A DNA stretch of 42,244 nt from Bacteroidales bacterium (GCA_017561155.1 JAFZDP010000008.1:1-42244), one strand, 5' to 3'. Numbered from the stretch's first letter, positions 1 to 9,934 are shown. Made by a program: numbers and translations. Notes: generated by a model not told the origin, from the sequence alone.

Positions 1-307
1 TATGCGTTAACTATGAAAGGAGCTGCTTCCGTTGCCCCTATCTGTTGTGGGCGTTTGAAGTTTGAGAGGCTCTGACTTTAGTACGAGAGGACCGAGTTGG
101 ACTGACCTCTAGTGTACCGGTTGTAACGCCAGTGGCATTGCCGGGTAGCTATGTCGGGAAGGGATAAGTGCTGAAAGCATCTAAGTACGAAACCCGCCTC
201 AAGATGAGACTTCGTTATAGGGTGGTTGAAGACTACGACCTTGATAGGCTACAGGTGTAAAGGCAGTAATGTCAAAGCCGAGTAGTACTAATAACCCGAA
301 AGCTTTC
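1..307 (+). rRNA. 23S ribosomal RNA, 3' end (partial)
   Basis: The sequence holds the conserved 3' part of large-subunit rRNA, including the sarcin-ricin loop (AGTACGAGAGGACC, about 79-92) and the terminal helix region with AGTAGTACTAATAACCC near 280-297. The 5' part lies outside the window. The end at about 307 is estimated by analogy with other Bacteroidales and could be off by about 10 bases. The 5S gene follows on the same strand, as expected in one rRNA operon. Confidence 0.96.
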
Positions 308-400
308 CGTAAGACTTCACTTATATGTCTATCCAATAGTCAATATAAATAAACTTAGACTAAGAGACTGAGAAGAACGCAGTCAAGTTTATAAATGATA

Positions 401-513
<113 letters not shown>

Positions 514-520
514 TTTAACC

Positions 521-552
521 AAAGGGAATCCAATCGGGTTCCCTTTTTTATT
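521..552 (+). terminator. rRNA operon terminator
   Basis: AAAGGGAA (521-528) pairs with TTCCCTTT (about 539-546) around a short loop, followed by a T-rich tract. It lies 8 bases after the 5S gene. Confidence 0.85.
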
Positions 553-566
553 TTATATACTGTACA

Positions 567-1235
567 ATGAATATAGAACATTTTTACATAGAAAACGGAC
601 AAGGTAGTCCTATAATAATGTTGCATGGCAATACCGGAAAAGCTCGTTATTTTAAGCACCAGATAGATGTATTTGCTCAAAAATATCATGTCTATGCTAT
701 AGATACTCGAGGTCATGGTAAAACTCCACGAGGAGAAAAACCTTTTACCATAAGGCAATTTGCAGACGATTTGCTTGCATTTATGAATAATCATGGAATA
801 GAAAAAGCTACTTTGATGGGGTTTTCTGATGGGGGAAACATTGCTATGAGGTTTGCAATTGAATATCCTGAAAAAGTAGACAGACTTATATTGAATGGAG
901 CAAATCTTAATGCAAGAGGTGTGAAAAATAGTACTCAGATACCGATAGAATTGAAATATTATTGGTATAAGTTGCTTGGAATAAAGAAGCATGATGTAGA
1001 AATGTTGGGTTTGATGGTAAACGATCCTAATATCACACTAGAAGAACTCCGATCTATACATGCAAAAACTTTGGTTATTGTAGGTACTAATGATATAATA
1101 AAAGAAAAACATTCGAAGTTGATAGCTTCTACCCTTAGTAACTCAGAATTTGCAGTAGTAGACGGTGACCATTTTGTAGCATTGCGAAATCCGGAAGCAT
1201 TTAATGAACGTGTGCTTGAGTTTTTGGCTAAATAA
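567..1235 (+). CDS. alpha/beta-fold hydrolase
   Basis: A 222-residue cytoplasmic alpha/beta hydrolase with no signal peptide. The oxyanion-loop motif HGNTG lies at residues 20-24. The nucleophile elbow GFSDGG has the likely catalytic Ser87. A late VGTND segment supplies a candidate acid, and GDHF near residue 200 gives the catalytic histidine. At 222 residues it is short for the family, so the cap domain must be small. The substrate cannot be read from the sequence; related proteins are annotated as esterases or lactonases. It starts 15 bases after the rRNA terminator and ends before its own strong terminator at 1324, so it looks like a single-gene unit. The ATG at 567 fits the start of the fold (first beta strand MNIEHFYIENG). 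Confidence 0.9.
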   Translation: MNIEHFYIENGQGSPIIMLHGNTGKARYFKHQIDVFAQKYHVYAIDTRGHGKTPRGEKPFTIRQFADDLLAFMNNHGIEKATLMGFSDGGNIAMRFAIEYPEKVDRLILNGANLNARGVKNSTQIPIELKYYWYKLLGIKKHDVEMLGLMVNDPNITLEELRSIHAKTLVIVGTNDIIKEKHSKLIASTLSNSEFAVVDGDHFVALRNPEAFNERVLEFLAK

Positions 1236-1323
1236 CCTACTATCTCTTTGATTTTTGTCGTTAACTTGCAAATATATTAGCTATATACTACAATAAATTG
1301 TTTAAGTATATGTTGTAGAACTT

Positions 1324-1363
1324 CCCTATATTCTGTTACTTACAGAATATAGGGTGTTTTTTT
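1324..1363 (+). terminator. intrinsic terminator after the hydrolase gene
   Basis: CCCTATATTCTG (1324-1335) pairs perfectly with CAGAATATAGGG (1343-1354) around a 7-base loop, followed by a run of seven T. It separates the hydrolase gene from lepA. Confidence 0.92.
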
Positions 1364-1419
1364 GTCTTCAAAATTAAACAAAGTAGTGTTTGGGTGTCTA
1401 ATAACTCAGTTTTTTTTCG

Positions 1420-1427
1420 TATCTTTG
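1420..1427 (+). promoter_or_regulatory. Bacteroidota -7 box upstream of lepA
   Basis: TATCTTTG matches the phylum-specific TAnnTTTG -7 element and lies 40 bases before the lepA ATG. A TTTG occurs at 1389-1392, but the 27-base gap is too long for a standard -33 element, so only the -7 box is claimed. Confidence 0.6.
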
Positions 1428-1466
1428 CAATCTTTAATTAGTGTAGAAACAAGATAAGAAAATACG

Positions 1467-3254
1467 ATGAAGAACATAAGAAACTTTTGTATTATAGCTC
1501 ATATAGACCATGGAAAGAGTACTTTGGCTGATAGATTGTTGGAATATACAAAGACTATTTCTCAGAGAGAAATGGAAAACCAAGTGTTGGATAACATGGA
1601 TTTGGAGAAGGAGAGAGGAATTACTATTAAGAGCCATGCTATTCAGATGGAGTATATTCAAGATGGAGAAAAGTATATTCTTAACTTGATAGACACTCCG
1701 GGTCATGTGGATTTTTCCTATGAAGTATCTCGTTCGATAGCTGCTTGCGAGGGTGCATTGCTTATTGTTGATGCTACTCAAGGTATCCAAGCTCAAACTA
1801 TTTCTAACCTTTATTTGGCTTTGGATAACAACTTGGAGATTATTCCTGTGTTGAACAAGATGGACTTGAACAATGCTATGCCCGAAGAGGTGTCTGACCA
1901 AATATGCGACCTTATAGGCTGTAGCCACGAAGATATATTGCCTGCAAGTGGAAAGACAGGTATGGGAGTAGAAGGTATATTGCGTGCTATTGTTGATAGA
2001 ATACCTGCACCTAAAGGTGATGCTAATGCTCCTTTACAAGCTTTGATTTTCGATTCGGTGTTTAATCCTTTCCGTGGTATCGTTTCGTATTTTAGAATTA
2101 TGAATGGTACTATAAAGACCAACGACTTTGTTAAGTTTGTGAATACAGGAAAAGAATATCATGCCGACGAAATAGGTGTGCTTAAGCTTAAGATGGAGCC
2201 TCGCAAAGAGTTATCTGCCGGTAATGTTGGATACATTATTTCCGGTATCAAGACTTCGAAAGAGGTACAGGTGGGCGATACTATCACTCATGTGAATACT
2301 CCATGTAAAGAAGCTATAGCAGGTTTCGAAGCTGTAAAACCTATGGTATTTGCCGGTATATATCCGGTAGATAGTGATGATTATGAAGAATTGCGTGCTT
2401 CTATTGAGAAGTTACAACTTAACGATGCTTCGCTTACTTTCGAGCCGGAATCGTCGTTGGCTCTTGGATTTGGTTTCCGTTGTGGTTTCTTGGGATTGCT
2501 TCACATGGAAATTATACAAGAACGCTTGGAGCGTGAGTTTAACATGGACGTAATAACCACTGTTCCAAACGTGCAATATAAAGTACACCTTACTAATGGC
2601 GAAGTGTTAGATGTATACAACCCATCAGGACTACCCGAACCTAACTACATAGACTTTGTAGAAGAACCATATATTACTGCGCAAATTATTACCAAAGCCG
2701 ACTATATTGGCTCTATCATAAAATTGTGTATAGACAAGCGCGGTATTCTTAAAAATCAAGTATACCTGACTACCGACCGTATAGAAATAACATTTGAACT
2801 ACCTTTGGGCGAAGTAGTGTTCGACTTCTACGATAAGCTAAAAAGTATATCCAAAGGCTATGCTTCGTTCGACTATTTCCAATCGGGATACAAACCTTCT
2901 AAATTGGTTAAGTTGGAAATACTGCTTAACGGCGACCCCGTAGATGCCCTTTCGGCATTAACGTTTGTTGATAATGCTTATCCTCTTGGACGTCGTATGT
3001 GCGAAAAGCTTAAGGAACTTATACCACGCCAACAGTTCGATATTGCCATACAAGCTGCTATAGGTAGCAAGATTATAGCCCGCGAAACAGTGAAGGCAGT
3101 ACGTAAGGACGTAACAGCAAAATGTTATGGAGGTGATATTTCGCGTAAGCGTAAACTACTTGAAAAGCAGAAAGAAGGTAAGAAACGTATGCGTCAGGTA
3201 GGTAATGTAGAAGTGCCACAAAGTGCATTCTTGGCAGTACTTAAATTAGATTAG
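1467..3254 (+). CDS. lepA: elongation factor 4 (back-translocating GTPase LepA)
   Basis: A 595-residue translational GTPase, close to the usual length of about 600. The G1 loop AHIDHGKST is at residues 11-19, G3 DTPGH is near residue 77, and G4 NKMD is near residue 131. The EF4-specific C-terminal domain ends in [22 protein letters not shown]4 acts on the ribosome, promoting back-translocation or rescue of stalled complexes. It appears to head a rightward run with the META-like lipoprotein (4-base gap), the S9 peptidase and riboflavin synthase. The ATG at 1467 places [18 protein letters not shown] at the N-terminus, as in other LepA proteins. Confidence 0.98.
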   Translation: MKNIRNFCIIAHIDHGKSTLADRLLEYTKTISQREMENQVLDNMDLEKERGITIKSHAIQMEYIQDGEKYILNLIDTPGHVDFSYEVSRSIAACEGALLIVDATQGIQAQTISNLYLALDNNLEIIPVLNKMDLNNAMPEEVSDQICDLIGCSHEDILPASGKTGMGVEGILRAIVDRIPAPKGDANAPLQALIFDSVFNPFRGIVSYFRIMNGTIKTNDFVKFVNTGKEYHADEIGVLKLKMEPRKELSAGNVGYIISGIKTSKEVQVGDTITHVNTPCKEAIAGFEAVKPMVFAGIYPVDSDDYEELRASIEKLQLNDASLTFEPESSLALGFGFRCGFLGLLHMEIIQERLEREFNMDVITTVPNVQYKVHLTNGEVLDVYNPSGLPEPNYIDFVEEPYITAQIITKADYIGSIIKLCIDKRGILKNQVYLTTDRIEITFELPLGEVVFDFYDKLKSISKGYASFDYFQSGYKPSKLVKLEILLNGDPVDALSALTFVDNAYPLGRRMCEKLKELIPRQQFDIAIQAAIGSKIIARETVKAVRKDVTAKCYGGDISRKRKLLEKQKEGKKRMRQVGNVEVPQSAFLAVLKLD

Positions 3255-3258
3255 AATT

Positions 3259-3792
3259 ATGCAACTATTTCTACGAAAAACCATATTGATGTTATTAGCA
3301 TCTATTGCAATATTGGGATTGTCTTGTTGTGCAACTAATAAGACAATCTCCGACTATGATGCTATTTTCAATGTCAAGTGGTATTTAGTAAAATATGTTG
3401 ATACAGATAATGCTACAGAAGAAAATGCTTTCGAAACAATAAAAGATATTCCTTTAAAATCCGATGATATTTGTTGGTTCATATTTACAGACGATACACT
3501 CTGTCATGCTGTACCTAAAATTTCCAATGCAAATGTGTATAGAGGTTATGGTGTTAAGAATAGATTTGAGGGTTATTATAAAGTAGATGCAAAGAAGAAA
3601 GAGATTCAATTTTTCTCATTTTTTAGGACACTTGCAGGATGTAGAGGGGGAATGAAAGCGAACGAAGTGGAAAAAAGATTCATGAGCAGTTTTAGAAATA
3701 CAACCAACTATAAACTTGAAGGTGATACACTTCTACTATATTATGATGATGGTAAGAAGTATGTGCAATTCCAGAAAAAAAGGATTAAATAA
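3259..3792 (+). CDS. META-like domain lipoprotein
   Basis: A 177-residue protein with a hydrophobic N-terminus and a lipobox-like LSCCATN. Cys23 or Cys24 would be the lipidated residue, so it is probably exported and membrane-anchored. The mature part resembles the META/HslJ-type fold: an N-terminal WYLVKY strand, a central FEGYYKVDAKKKEIQF segment, LAGCRGG with a cysteine, an E..F helix, and a terminal YKLEGDTLLLYYDDGK hairpin. The family assignment comes from motif layout only. It starts 4 bases after lepA and is probably co-transcribed. No specific function is known for this family in Bacteroidota. Confidence 0.8.
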   Translation: MQLFLRKTILMLLASIAILGLSCCATNKTISDYDAIFNVKWYLVKYVDTDNATEENAFETIKDIPLKSDDICWFIFTDDTLCHAVPKISNANVYRGYGVKNRFEGYYKVDAKKKEIQFFSFFRTLAGCRGGMKANEVEKRFMSSFRNTTNYKLEGDTLLLYYDDGKKYVQFQKKRIK

Positions 3793-3809
3793 CAAATAAT
3801 ATACAAATA

Positions 3810-5948
3810 ATGAAATACAGAATTATAACATTTCTATTTTTGGCATCGCTTGTGTTTGGTGCCAATGCACAAGACAAGATGCTTACATCCGACCAACTTA
3901 TGGATGGTTCGTTGTACCCTGCTCGTATGAGAGGGCTTCAGTTTATAGGTAAAACCGACAACTACTCGTTTGTTAAAGACAATGTGCTTTATACTGCCAA
4001 CAATAAGTCGGAGAAACAATTGCTTACTTTGGAACAGTTGAACGAGGCACTGAAAACTATAAACGGACAACAATTGAGATATTTTCCAAACGTATCGTTT
4101 ATCAACGATCGTGAGTTTTCTTTCTATTCAAATGGAAAGATGTTTGTTTACAATTTGAAATCAAAAACTATATCTAATCCTTTAGAATATCCTGCCAATG
4201 CAGAGAATTTGGATATAGAAAAAACAACTCATCAATATGCTTACACAAAAGGTTACGATTTGTATGTAGTGAAAGGCAATAAAGAAAAAGTTTTTTCGGG
4301 CGAAGATAATGATATCGTTTATGGTCAGGCTGTACATCGTAGCGAGTTTGGTATAGAAAAAGGAACATTCTGGTCGCCAAAGGGAAGTTTATTGGCATTC
4401 TACAAGATGGACCAAAGCATGGTGACAGATTATCCTATAGTGAACACTGCTTTGCGTGTAGCAGAAACAGCTCCTGAAGCATATCCTATGGCCGGTATGA
4501 AGAGTCACGAGGTAGAAGTAGGTATATACAACACCCTTAACGATAAGGTTGTGTATTTGAAAACTCGTAAAGATACATCAGTAGCAGAACGAGAAAATTA
4601 TTTGACTAACATTAGTTGGAGTCCGGACGAAAGATATGTATATATAGCAAAGATAAATCGCGGACAAAACCACATGTGGTTGGAATGCTACAATGTAGAA
4701 TCTGGAAATTTGGAAAAAGTACTTTTTGAAGAAAAGAACGACCGCTATGTTGAACCAATGTCAGGTCTTACTTTTGTTCCAAATAATCCTAACCAGTTTT
4801 TGTGGCTTAGCCAACGTGATGGTTACAGACACATATATTTGTACGACATAGATGGAAACCTATTAAAACAAGTTACTAAAGGAAACTTTGAGGTACAATC
4901 TATAATAGGTTTTGATGCTAAAGCAGAAAAAGTTTTCTTTTATTCTAATATAGAAAACCCAATGGAACGTGCTGCTTACAGTGTAGACTTGAAAACAGGC
5001 AACATAGTTCGTATCACATCTGAAAAAGGTACACACTCTATAGTAATGAACAGCAAAGGAAATATGTTTATAGATATGTACAGCAGTACCGATGTTCCTT
5101 TCAAAGCGATGCTTGTTAACGATAAAGCTAAAACATTGAAAGATATACATACATCGGCCAATCCGCTTGCCGACTATCGTATGCCTGAAATAGAAGTTGG
5201 TACTATCAAATCGGCTGATGGAGTTACTGATTTGTGCTACCGTTTGATAAAACCTATCAATTATAACGACGGTAAGAAACATCCTACTTTGGTTTATGTT
5301 TATGGTGGTCCTCACTCACAAATGGTAACCGAAAGTTGGTTGGCAGGTGCTAATCTTTATTTCCTTTTCTTGGCTCAACAAGGATATGTAGTGTTTACTG
5401 TCGACAATCGTGGTACCGACAATCGTGGCTTTGAGTTCGAAAGTGTGATACATCGTAATCTTGGTGTTGCCGAAATGGCCGACCAAATGAAAGGTGTTGA
5501 ATTTTTGAGAACTCTTCCATACGTCGATGAAAACCGTATAGGTGTAGAAGGTTGGAGTTTTGGTGGATTTATGACTATAAGTCTTAAACTTACTCATCCC
5601 GATGTGTTTAAAGTAGGATGTGCAGGTGGTCCGGTTATCGATTGGAAATGGTACGAAGTAATGTATGGCGAACGTTATATGGATACTCCACAAGAAAATC
5701 CTGAAGGATACAAAAGCACTAGCTTGTTGGGCAAAGTAAACTCTTTGGATGGTAAATTGTTGGTTATCCATGGTGCTGAAGATCCCACAGTGTTGTGGCA
5801 ACACTCGTTGGAGTTTGTTCACGAATGTATAAAGGCCAAGAAACAAGTAGACTATTTTGTTTACCCTCATCATCCTCATAATGTTCGTGGATTAGATCGT
5901 TTGCATTTGTACAAAAAAATGTACGAATACTATCAACAAAACTTGTAA
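3810..5948 (+). CDS. S9 family dipeptidyl peptidase IV-type serine peptidase
   Basis: A 712-residue secreted peptidase with a Sec signal peptide ending near FGANAQD. The N-terminal half is a DPP-IV-type beta-propeller (about residues 90-450, with blades such as SWSPDERYVYIA). The C-terminal half is the alpha/beta hydrolase peptidase domain. The catalytic triad can be placed: Ser583 in GWSFGG, Asp658 in GAEDPT, and His690 in HPHNVRG. Members cleave X-Pro dipeptides from peptide N-termini in the periplasm or at the surface and feed amino-acid use in proteolytic Bacteroidales. A prolyl tripeptidyl peptidase is also possible; the sequence alone does not decide. The gene lies 17 bases after the META-like lipoprotein. 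Confidence 0.95.
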   Translation: MKYRIITFLFLASLVFGANAQDKMLTSDQLMDGSLYPARMRGLQFIGKTDNYSFVKDNVLYTANNKSEKQLLTLEQLNEALKTINGQQLRYFPNVSFINDREFSFYSNGKMFVYNLKSKTISNPLEYPANAENLDIEKTTHQYAYTKGYDLYVVKGNKEKVFSGEDNDIVYGQAVHRSEFGIEKGTFWSPKGSLLAFYKMDQSMVTDYPIVNTALRVAETAPEAYPMAGMKSHEVEVGIYNTLNDKVVYLKTRKDTSVAERENYLTNISWSPDERYVYIAKINRGQNHMWLECYNVESGNLEKVLFEEKNDRYVEPMSGLTFVPNNPNQFLWLSQRDGYRHIYLYDIDGNLLKQVTKGNFEVQSIIGFDAKAEKVFFYSNIENPMERAAYSVDLKTGNIVRITSEKGTHSIVMNSKGNMFIDMYSSTDVPFKAMLVNDKAKTLKDIHTSANPLADYRMPEIEVGTIKSADGVTDLCYRLIKPINYNDGKKHPTLVYVYGGPHSQMVTESWLAGANLYFLFLAQQGYVVFTVDNRGTDNRGFEFESVIHRNLGVAEMADQMKGVEFLRTLPYVDENRIGVEGWSFGGFMTISLKLTHPDVFKVGCAGGPVIDWKWYEVMYGERYMDTPQENPEGYKSTSLLGKVNSLDGKLLVIHGAEDPTVLWQHSLEFVHECIKAKKQVDYFVYPHHPHNVRGLDRLHLYKKMYEYYQQNL

Positions 5949-5981
5949 GAGATATAAAGAACCAAGTAATATTATATAGAT

Positions 5982-6593
5982 ATGTTTACAGGAATAGTAG
6001 AAAAAACCGCTAAGGTTGTAAAGATAGAACAAGACAAAACCAACTTCCATTTTACTTTGGAAGTTGATTTTGCCGACGAACTTGTTATAGATCAAAGTAT
6101 GGCACACGATGGTTGTTGCCTTACAGTGGTATCGGTAGACAAAGAAAAAAAGCAGTATGTTGTTACTGCTATGGACGAAACCATGCTTAAAACAAACCTA
6201 AGTACTTGGAAAGTTGGTACAGAAGTTAATGTTGAACGTTCTATGCGTATGGATGGTCGTTTCGACGGACACATAGTACAAGGACACGTCGACCAAACTG
6301 CTACATGTACCAAAGTTGTCGACGAAAATGGTAGCTGGCGTTTTTATTTTGAATACGATTTCAATGCCAATAAGAATATCACTGTACCAAAAGGATCTAT
6401 ATCTATAAATGGTGTTAGCCTTACAGTAGTAGATTCGGAACGTGGAATGTTTTCGGTGGCTATTATACCTTACACTTATCAGATAACCAATTTCCACAAT
6501 TTCCAAAAGGGTACTGTGGTAAACATCGAGTTCGACGTGTTTGGTAAATATGTACAACGTTTGCTTGAACAATATATGGAAGCTGCTAAATAA
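5982..6593 (+). CDS. ribE: riboflavin synthase (alpha subunit)
   Basis: A 203-residue enzyme that dismutates two 6,7-dimethyl-8-ribityllumazines to riboflavin in the cytoplasm. It opens with the hallmark MFTGIVE and contains two lumazine-binding barrels, about residues 1-90 and 95-190. The repeated motif sets (MAHDGCCLTVV and GSISINGVSLTVV; VERSMR, GHIVQGHVD) are visible. The length is normal (about 200). It is 33 bases downstream of the S9 peptidase, too short for an FMN riboswitch, so it probably depends on readthrough from the lepA-side run. A terminator overlaps its stop codon. Confidence 0.97.
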   Translation: MFTGIVEKTAKVVKIEQDKTNFHFTLEVDFADELVIDQSMAHDGCCLTVVSVDKEKKQYVVTAMDETMLKTNLSTWKVGTEVNVERSMRMDGRFDGHIVQGHVDQTATCTKVVDENGSWRFYFEYDFNANKNITVPKGSISINGVSLTVVDSERGMFSVAIIPYTYQITNFHNFQKGTVVNIEFDVFGKYVQRLLEQYMEAAK

Positions 6594-6610
6594 GGCAGCT
6601 TTCTTTTTCT
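6580..6610 (+). terminator. terminator overlapping the riboflavin synthase stop
   Basis: AAGCTGC (6580-6586) pairs with GCAGCTT (6595-6601) around a loop that contains the stop codon, followed by a T-rich tract. Confidence 0.8.
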
Positions 6611-6623
6611 ATACTTGTTTGCT

Positions 6624-6926
6624 ATGCGTACCATAAAAATTACTGCCATGCGTAAGACCGAGTATCGCGACCTTATGCAGCAATACGAAAATTCTATCAG
6701 CCATGCTTGCGATGTGTTGGTAGGACAAACGTTCACTGTAGTAGATTGTCAAAAGCCCGAAGGTTTGTGCGATAGTGCGTGGGACACTTTGCTGCCTTTT
6801 GTTACTGAGCTTGCCAATGGCGGCGGCAACTTTTTCGATGGCTGGATGAAGAACCCTTATTCTGCCATGCTTTCGTGCAACGATGGTTTCCGTCCCGTAA
6901 CTTTTTTGGTAGAGGTAGACGAATAA
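6624..6926 (+). CDS. TIGR04076 family protein
   Basis: A 100-residue cytoplasmic protein of unknown function matching my memory of the TIGR04076 family. It begins with a short strand (RTIKITAMRK). It then has EYRDLMQQYEN, a conserved cysteine in ACDVLVGQ, KPEGLCDSAWDTLLPFV, the GGGNFFDGWMKNP block and a C-terminal CNDGFRPVTFLVE. I chose the ATG at 6624 over an in-frame TTG at 6615 because ATG is the normal start and the family begins at this strand. It is separated from ribE by a terminator and lies 20 bases before the patatin gene, so those two may form a unit. Confidence 0.87.
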   Translation: MRTIKITAMRKTEYRDLMQQYENSISHACDVLVGQTFTVVDCQKPEGLCDSAWDTLLPFVTELANGGGNFFDGWMKNPYSAMLSCNDGFRPVTFLVEVDE

Positions 6927-6946
6927 TTACATAACCATACTTTAAT

Positions 6947-7786
6947 ATGAAAAAGATACTTATAACTCCGCAGTCGGGGCTTATATTGGAAGGCGGTGGC
7001 ATGCGTGGTGTGTTCACTTGTGGTGTACTCGATTGCTTGATGGACAAAGGTGTTAGATTCCCGTATACTATAGGCGTAAGTGCCGGTGCATGCAACGGTC
7101 TGTCTTATATGTCAGGACAAAGAGGACGTGCTAAGTTTAGCACTATCGATATGTTGGAGCAATATCACTATATTGGGATGAAACATCTGATAAAAAAAGG
7201 CAATATCATGGATTTTGATTTGTTGTTCCACGATTTTCCCGAACGTATACTGCCTTACAACTACGAGGCTTATGCTAACTGTGGCGAGGTGTATGAAATG
7301 GTAACTACAAGCTGCATTACGGGACAGGCGTGCTACTACAACGAGAAACAAAGTCCCAAAAGAATAATAGATATAGTAAAAGCATCTAGTAGTTTGCCCT
7401 TTGTTTGCCCTATAGCGTATGTAGATGGCAGCCCAATGCTGGATGGTGGTATTGCTGATAGTATACCATTGTTAAGAGCACGAAGTTTAGGCTATACCGA
7501 CAATGTGGTGGTGCTTACACGCAACAAAGGTTATCGCAAAGAGGATAAGCCATCGAAGGTTCCGCCATTCTTTTATCGCAAATATCCCGAGTTGAGGCAT
7601 GCTATTGCAAGTCGTAATATGATGTACAATCAGCAGATATCTATGGTAGAAGAACTGGAAGACAAAGGCGAGCTGATAGTGTTGCGTCCTCAAAAACCCA
7701 TAGAGGTGAGCCGTATGGAACGCGATACAGCCAAACTATTGGCTCTGTACGACGAAGGATATCAAACTGCTGCCGCGTATTTGTAA
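6947..7786 (+). CDS. patatin-like phospholipase family protein
   Basis: A 279-residue lipid acyl hydrolase of the RssA/patatin type, with no signal peptide. It has the glycine-rich oxyanion motif EGGGMRG (residues 15-21), nucleophile Ser45 in GVSAG, and the dyad aspartate Asp166 in LDGGIADSIP. These are the three elements expected of an active enzyme. The C-terminal part (RMERDTAKLLALYDEGY) is typical of bacterial single-domain patatins. The natural substrate is not known; phospholipid turnover is the usual inference. It follows the TIGR04076 gene by 20 bases. Confidence 0.95.
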   Translation: MKKILITPQSGLILEGGGMRGVFTCGVLDCLMDKGVRFPYTIGVSAGACNGLSYMSGQRGRAKFSTIDMLEQYHYIGMKHLIKKGNIMDFDLLFHDFPERILPYNYEAYANCGEVYEMVTTSCITGQACYYNEKQSPKRIIDIVKASSSLPFVCPIAYVDGSPMLDGGIADSIPLLRARSLGYTDNVVVLTRNKGYRKEDKPSKVPPFFYRKYPELRHAIASRNMMYNQQISMVEELEDKGELIVLRPQKPIEVSRMERDTAKLLALYDEGYQTAAAYL

Positions 7787-7874
7787 CGCTACGTTTCACA
7801 AATGTTCACTAGTTGTCGGAATAGTATATAATAGTGTGCTATTTTCAATATTAACTTATTAATGAGTACGAGAT

Positions 7875-8333
7875 ATGAATAAAATACTAGCTATATGTGT
7901 TGCAATGTTTGCTATAACTAATATGTTGTTTGCACAAGATGATAAAGATTTATACTCTCAACTTGGTTGTCCTGAATTTAGGAAAAATGTAAAAGGAAAC
8001 GAGAGTTTTCTTTTGCGAGATGATAGTACCGTGTTTTCGAATGTTGATGTATCTCCTATGTTTCCGGGAGGTGAAGATTCTTTAAAAACATATATTATCC
8101 GACATTTTAATGTGACTCAAGAATGCGATATTATAGGTACGATTATTGTTGCTTTTATTGTTGAACCCAATGGTTCAATTACAGATATTGTCAGAATACG
8201 AGATATTGGCTGTAACGCTGTAAACGAACTTATAAATGTAGTGAAAACAATGCCCAAATGGATTCCCGGACTCTTGAAAGGTAAGCCTGTGAGAGTACGA
8301 CATTTCTTGACTTTTCGTTACGAAATACAGTAG
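7875..8333 (+). CDS. secreted TonB C-terminal-like domain protein
   Basis: A 152-residue protein with a Sec signal peptide (cut near MLFAQDD). Its globular part resembles the C-terminal domain of TonB: PMFPGGEDSLKTYI, then GTIIVAFIVEPNGSITDI, NVVKTMPKWIPG and PVRVRHFLTFRYE. Unlike true TonB it has no N-terminal membrane anchor and no proline-rich linker, so it is probably a free periplasmic relative. Such orphan TonB-C proteins are common in Bacteroidota; their role is not settled. A paralogue lies at 10981-11436 on the other strand. Confidence 0.85.
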   Translation: MNKILAICVAMFAITNMLFAQDDKDLYSQLGCPEFRKNVKGNESFLLRDDSTVFSNVDVSPMFPGGEDSLKTYIIRHFNVTQECDIIGTIIVAFIVEPNGSITDIVRIRDIGCNAVNELINVVKTMPKWIPGLLKGKPVRVRHFLTFRYEIQ

Positions 8334-8358
8334 TAAGTAGTGACACATTGAAAATTTA

Positions 8359-8390
8359 TTTGTTTAGTAGGAAAAAAAAGTGTAATTTAG
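8359..8390 (+). promoter_or_regulatory. probable promoter of pepD
   Basis: A TTTG -33 element (8359-8362) and TAATTTAG (8383-8390, one mismatch to TAnnTTTG) are separated by 20 bases, 41 bases before the pepD ATG. Confidence 0.5.
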
Positions 8391-8431
8391 CACTTTCAAA
8401 CAGAGTAGAAAAAATATAAAAATAAATAGAT

Positions 8432-9886
8432 ATGAGTGAAATATTAAACTTGAATCCTAGTGAGTTATGGGCAAACTTTTACGCTCTTACTCAAATTCCA
8501 CGTCCTTCGAAACACGAAGAAAAAGTGGTTGCTTACCTTGTTGAGTTTGCAAAAAAGCACAATTTAGAATACAAAGTAGACGAAGTTGGCAATATAATAA
8601 TGCGTAAACCTGCTACCAAAGGTATGGAAAATCGCAAGGGTGTTATATTGCAAGCTCACGTTGATATGGTTCCTCAAAAGAATAATGATAAAGTACATAA
8701 TTTCGAAACCGACCCTATCGAAACTCGCATCGATGGCGAATGGGTAAAGGCTAACGGTACTACTCTTGGTGCCGACAACGGTATGGGAGCTGCTGCTGCT
8801 ATGACTGTATTGGCTTCTACTACTTTGGAACACGGCCCTATCGAAGCATTATTTACTATCGATGAAGAAACCGGAATGACAGGTGCTTTTGGCCTTAAGA
8901 GCGGTGAACTTAACGGCGATATTCTTTTGAACCTTGATAGCGAAACCGAAGGCGAACTTTATGTAGGTTGTGCCGGTGGTATCGATGCATCTATAACTAT
9001 AGACTATGCAACAGAAGCTGTTCCTGCCGGATATTGTGCTTACAAACTTATAGTAGGTGGTTTGAAAGGTGGCCACTCGGGTATGGATATTATACTTGGC
9101 CGTGGCAATGCCAACAAAATATTGTTCCGCCTATTACGTTGGGTAGCCGAATGTGGTATTCGTTTGGAATCTATCGATGGTGGCAGCTTGCGCAATGCTA
9201 TCCCTCGCGAAGCTTCGGCTGTACTTGTATTCCCTACCGAACACAAAGATTGCATACTTAAAGAGTTTGACAAAGTAGCCGAAGCTGTGGCTAAAGAACT
9301 TGAAGCTGTAGATGGCGACTTCTTTATGAAATACGAAGCCGTAGATATGCCTAAGGTTGTGATGACCGAAGCCGACACTAATCGTTGCATAAATCTTGTA
9401 TATGCTGCACCTAACGGCGTTATGCGTATGAGCGACTCTATGCCGGGATTGGTTGAAACTTCGTTGAATATGGCTATAGTAAAAACCGACGGAAACAAGA
9501 TGGCTATCCATTCGTTGCTACGCAGCTCGGTAGACAGTGCTAAAGAAGATTTGGCAGAACGACTTGTATGTCTTGCCGAACTTGCAGGTGGCAAATGCGA
9601 ACTTGCCGGTGGTTATCCCGGTTGGAAACCAAACATGAAATCGCCTATCCTTACCACTATGCAGGCTACATACAACAAACTTTACGGAAAAGAACCTAAG
9701 ATAATGGCTATCCACGCCGGTTTGGAATGTGGTTTGTTTGGTACTATGTATCCTAATTGGGATATGATTTCGTTCGGTCCTACTATTATGTATCCACACT
9801 CTCCTGACGAAAAAGTAAACATCGCCAGTGTTGGAAAATTCTGGGATTACCTTGTGGAAACCCTTAAGAACATTCCTGTAAAATAA
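8432..9886 (+). CDS. pepD: aminoacyl-histidine dipeptidase (M20C family)
   Basis: A 484-residue cytosolic metallopeptidase of normal length for PepD, which cleaves Xaa-His dipeptides such as carnosine. The di-zinc site motifs are visible: QAHVDMVPQ (first His-Asp ligands, about residues 76-84), LGADNGMGAA (bridging Asp), and DEETGMTGAFGL (catalytic Glu-Glu). A later GLECGLF supplies a Glu ligand, and YPHSPDE a His. The lid/dimerisation domain lies in the middle (about residues 200-380). It has its own probable promoter and a strong terminator, so it looks monocistronic. Together with the S9 and M16 peptidases it fits a peptide-using lifestyle. Confidence 0.97.
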   Translation: MSEILNLNPSELWANFYALTQIPRPSKHEEKVVAYLVEFAKKHNLEYKVDEVGNIIMRKPATKGMENRKGVILQAHVDMVPQKNNDKVHNFETDPIETRIDGEWVKANGTTLGADNGMGAAAAMTVLASTTLEHGPIEALFTIDEETGMTGAFGLKSGELNGDILLNLDSETEGELYVGCAGGIDASITIDYATEAVPAGYCAYKLIVGGLKGGHSGMDIILGRGNANKILFRLLRWVAECGIRLESIDGGSLRNAIPREASAVLVFPTEHKDCILKEFDKVAEAVAKELEAVDGDFFMKYEAVDMPKVVMTEADTNRCINLVYAAPNGVMRMSDSMPGLVETSLNMAIVKTDGNKMAIHSLLRSSVDSAKEDLAERLVCLAELAGGKCELAGGYPGWKPNMKSPILTTMQATYNKLYGKEPKIMAIHAGLECGLFGTMYPNWDMISFGPTIMYPHSPDEKVNIASVGKFWDYLVETLKNIPVK

Positions 9887-9893
9887 TTATTAT

Positions 9894-9934
9894 AATCCTT
9901 GCCGTTCGTTGTTAGAGTGGCAAGGATTTTTTTT
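9894..9934 (+). terminator. terminator after pepD
   Basis: AATCCTTGCC (9894-9903) pairs with GGCAAGGATT (9919-9928), followed by eight T. It is strikingly similar, including the loop start GTTCGTT, to the hairpin at 10927-10961. Confidence 0.92.

Noticed and set aside
5949-5981. FMN riboswitch before riboflavin synthase
   Set aside because: Only 33 bases separate the genes, too few for the aptamer, and none of its conserved boxes is present.
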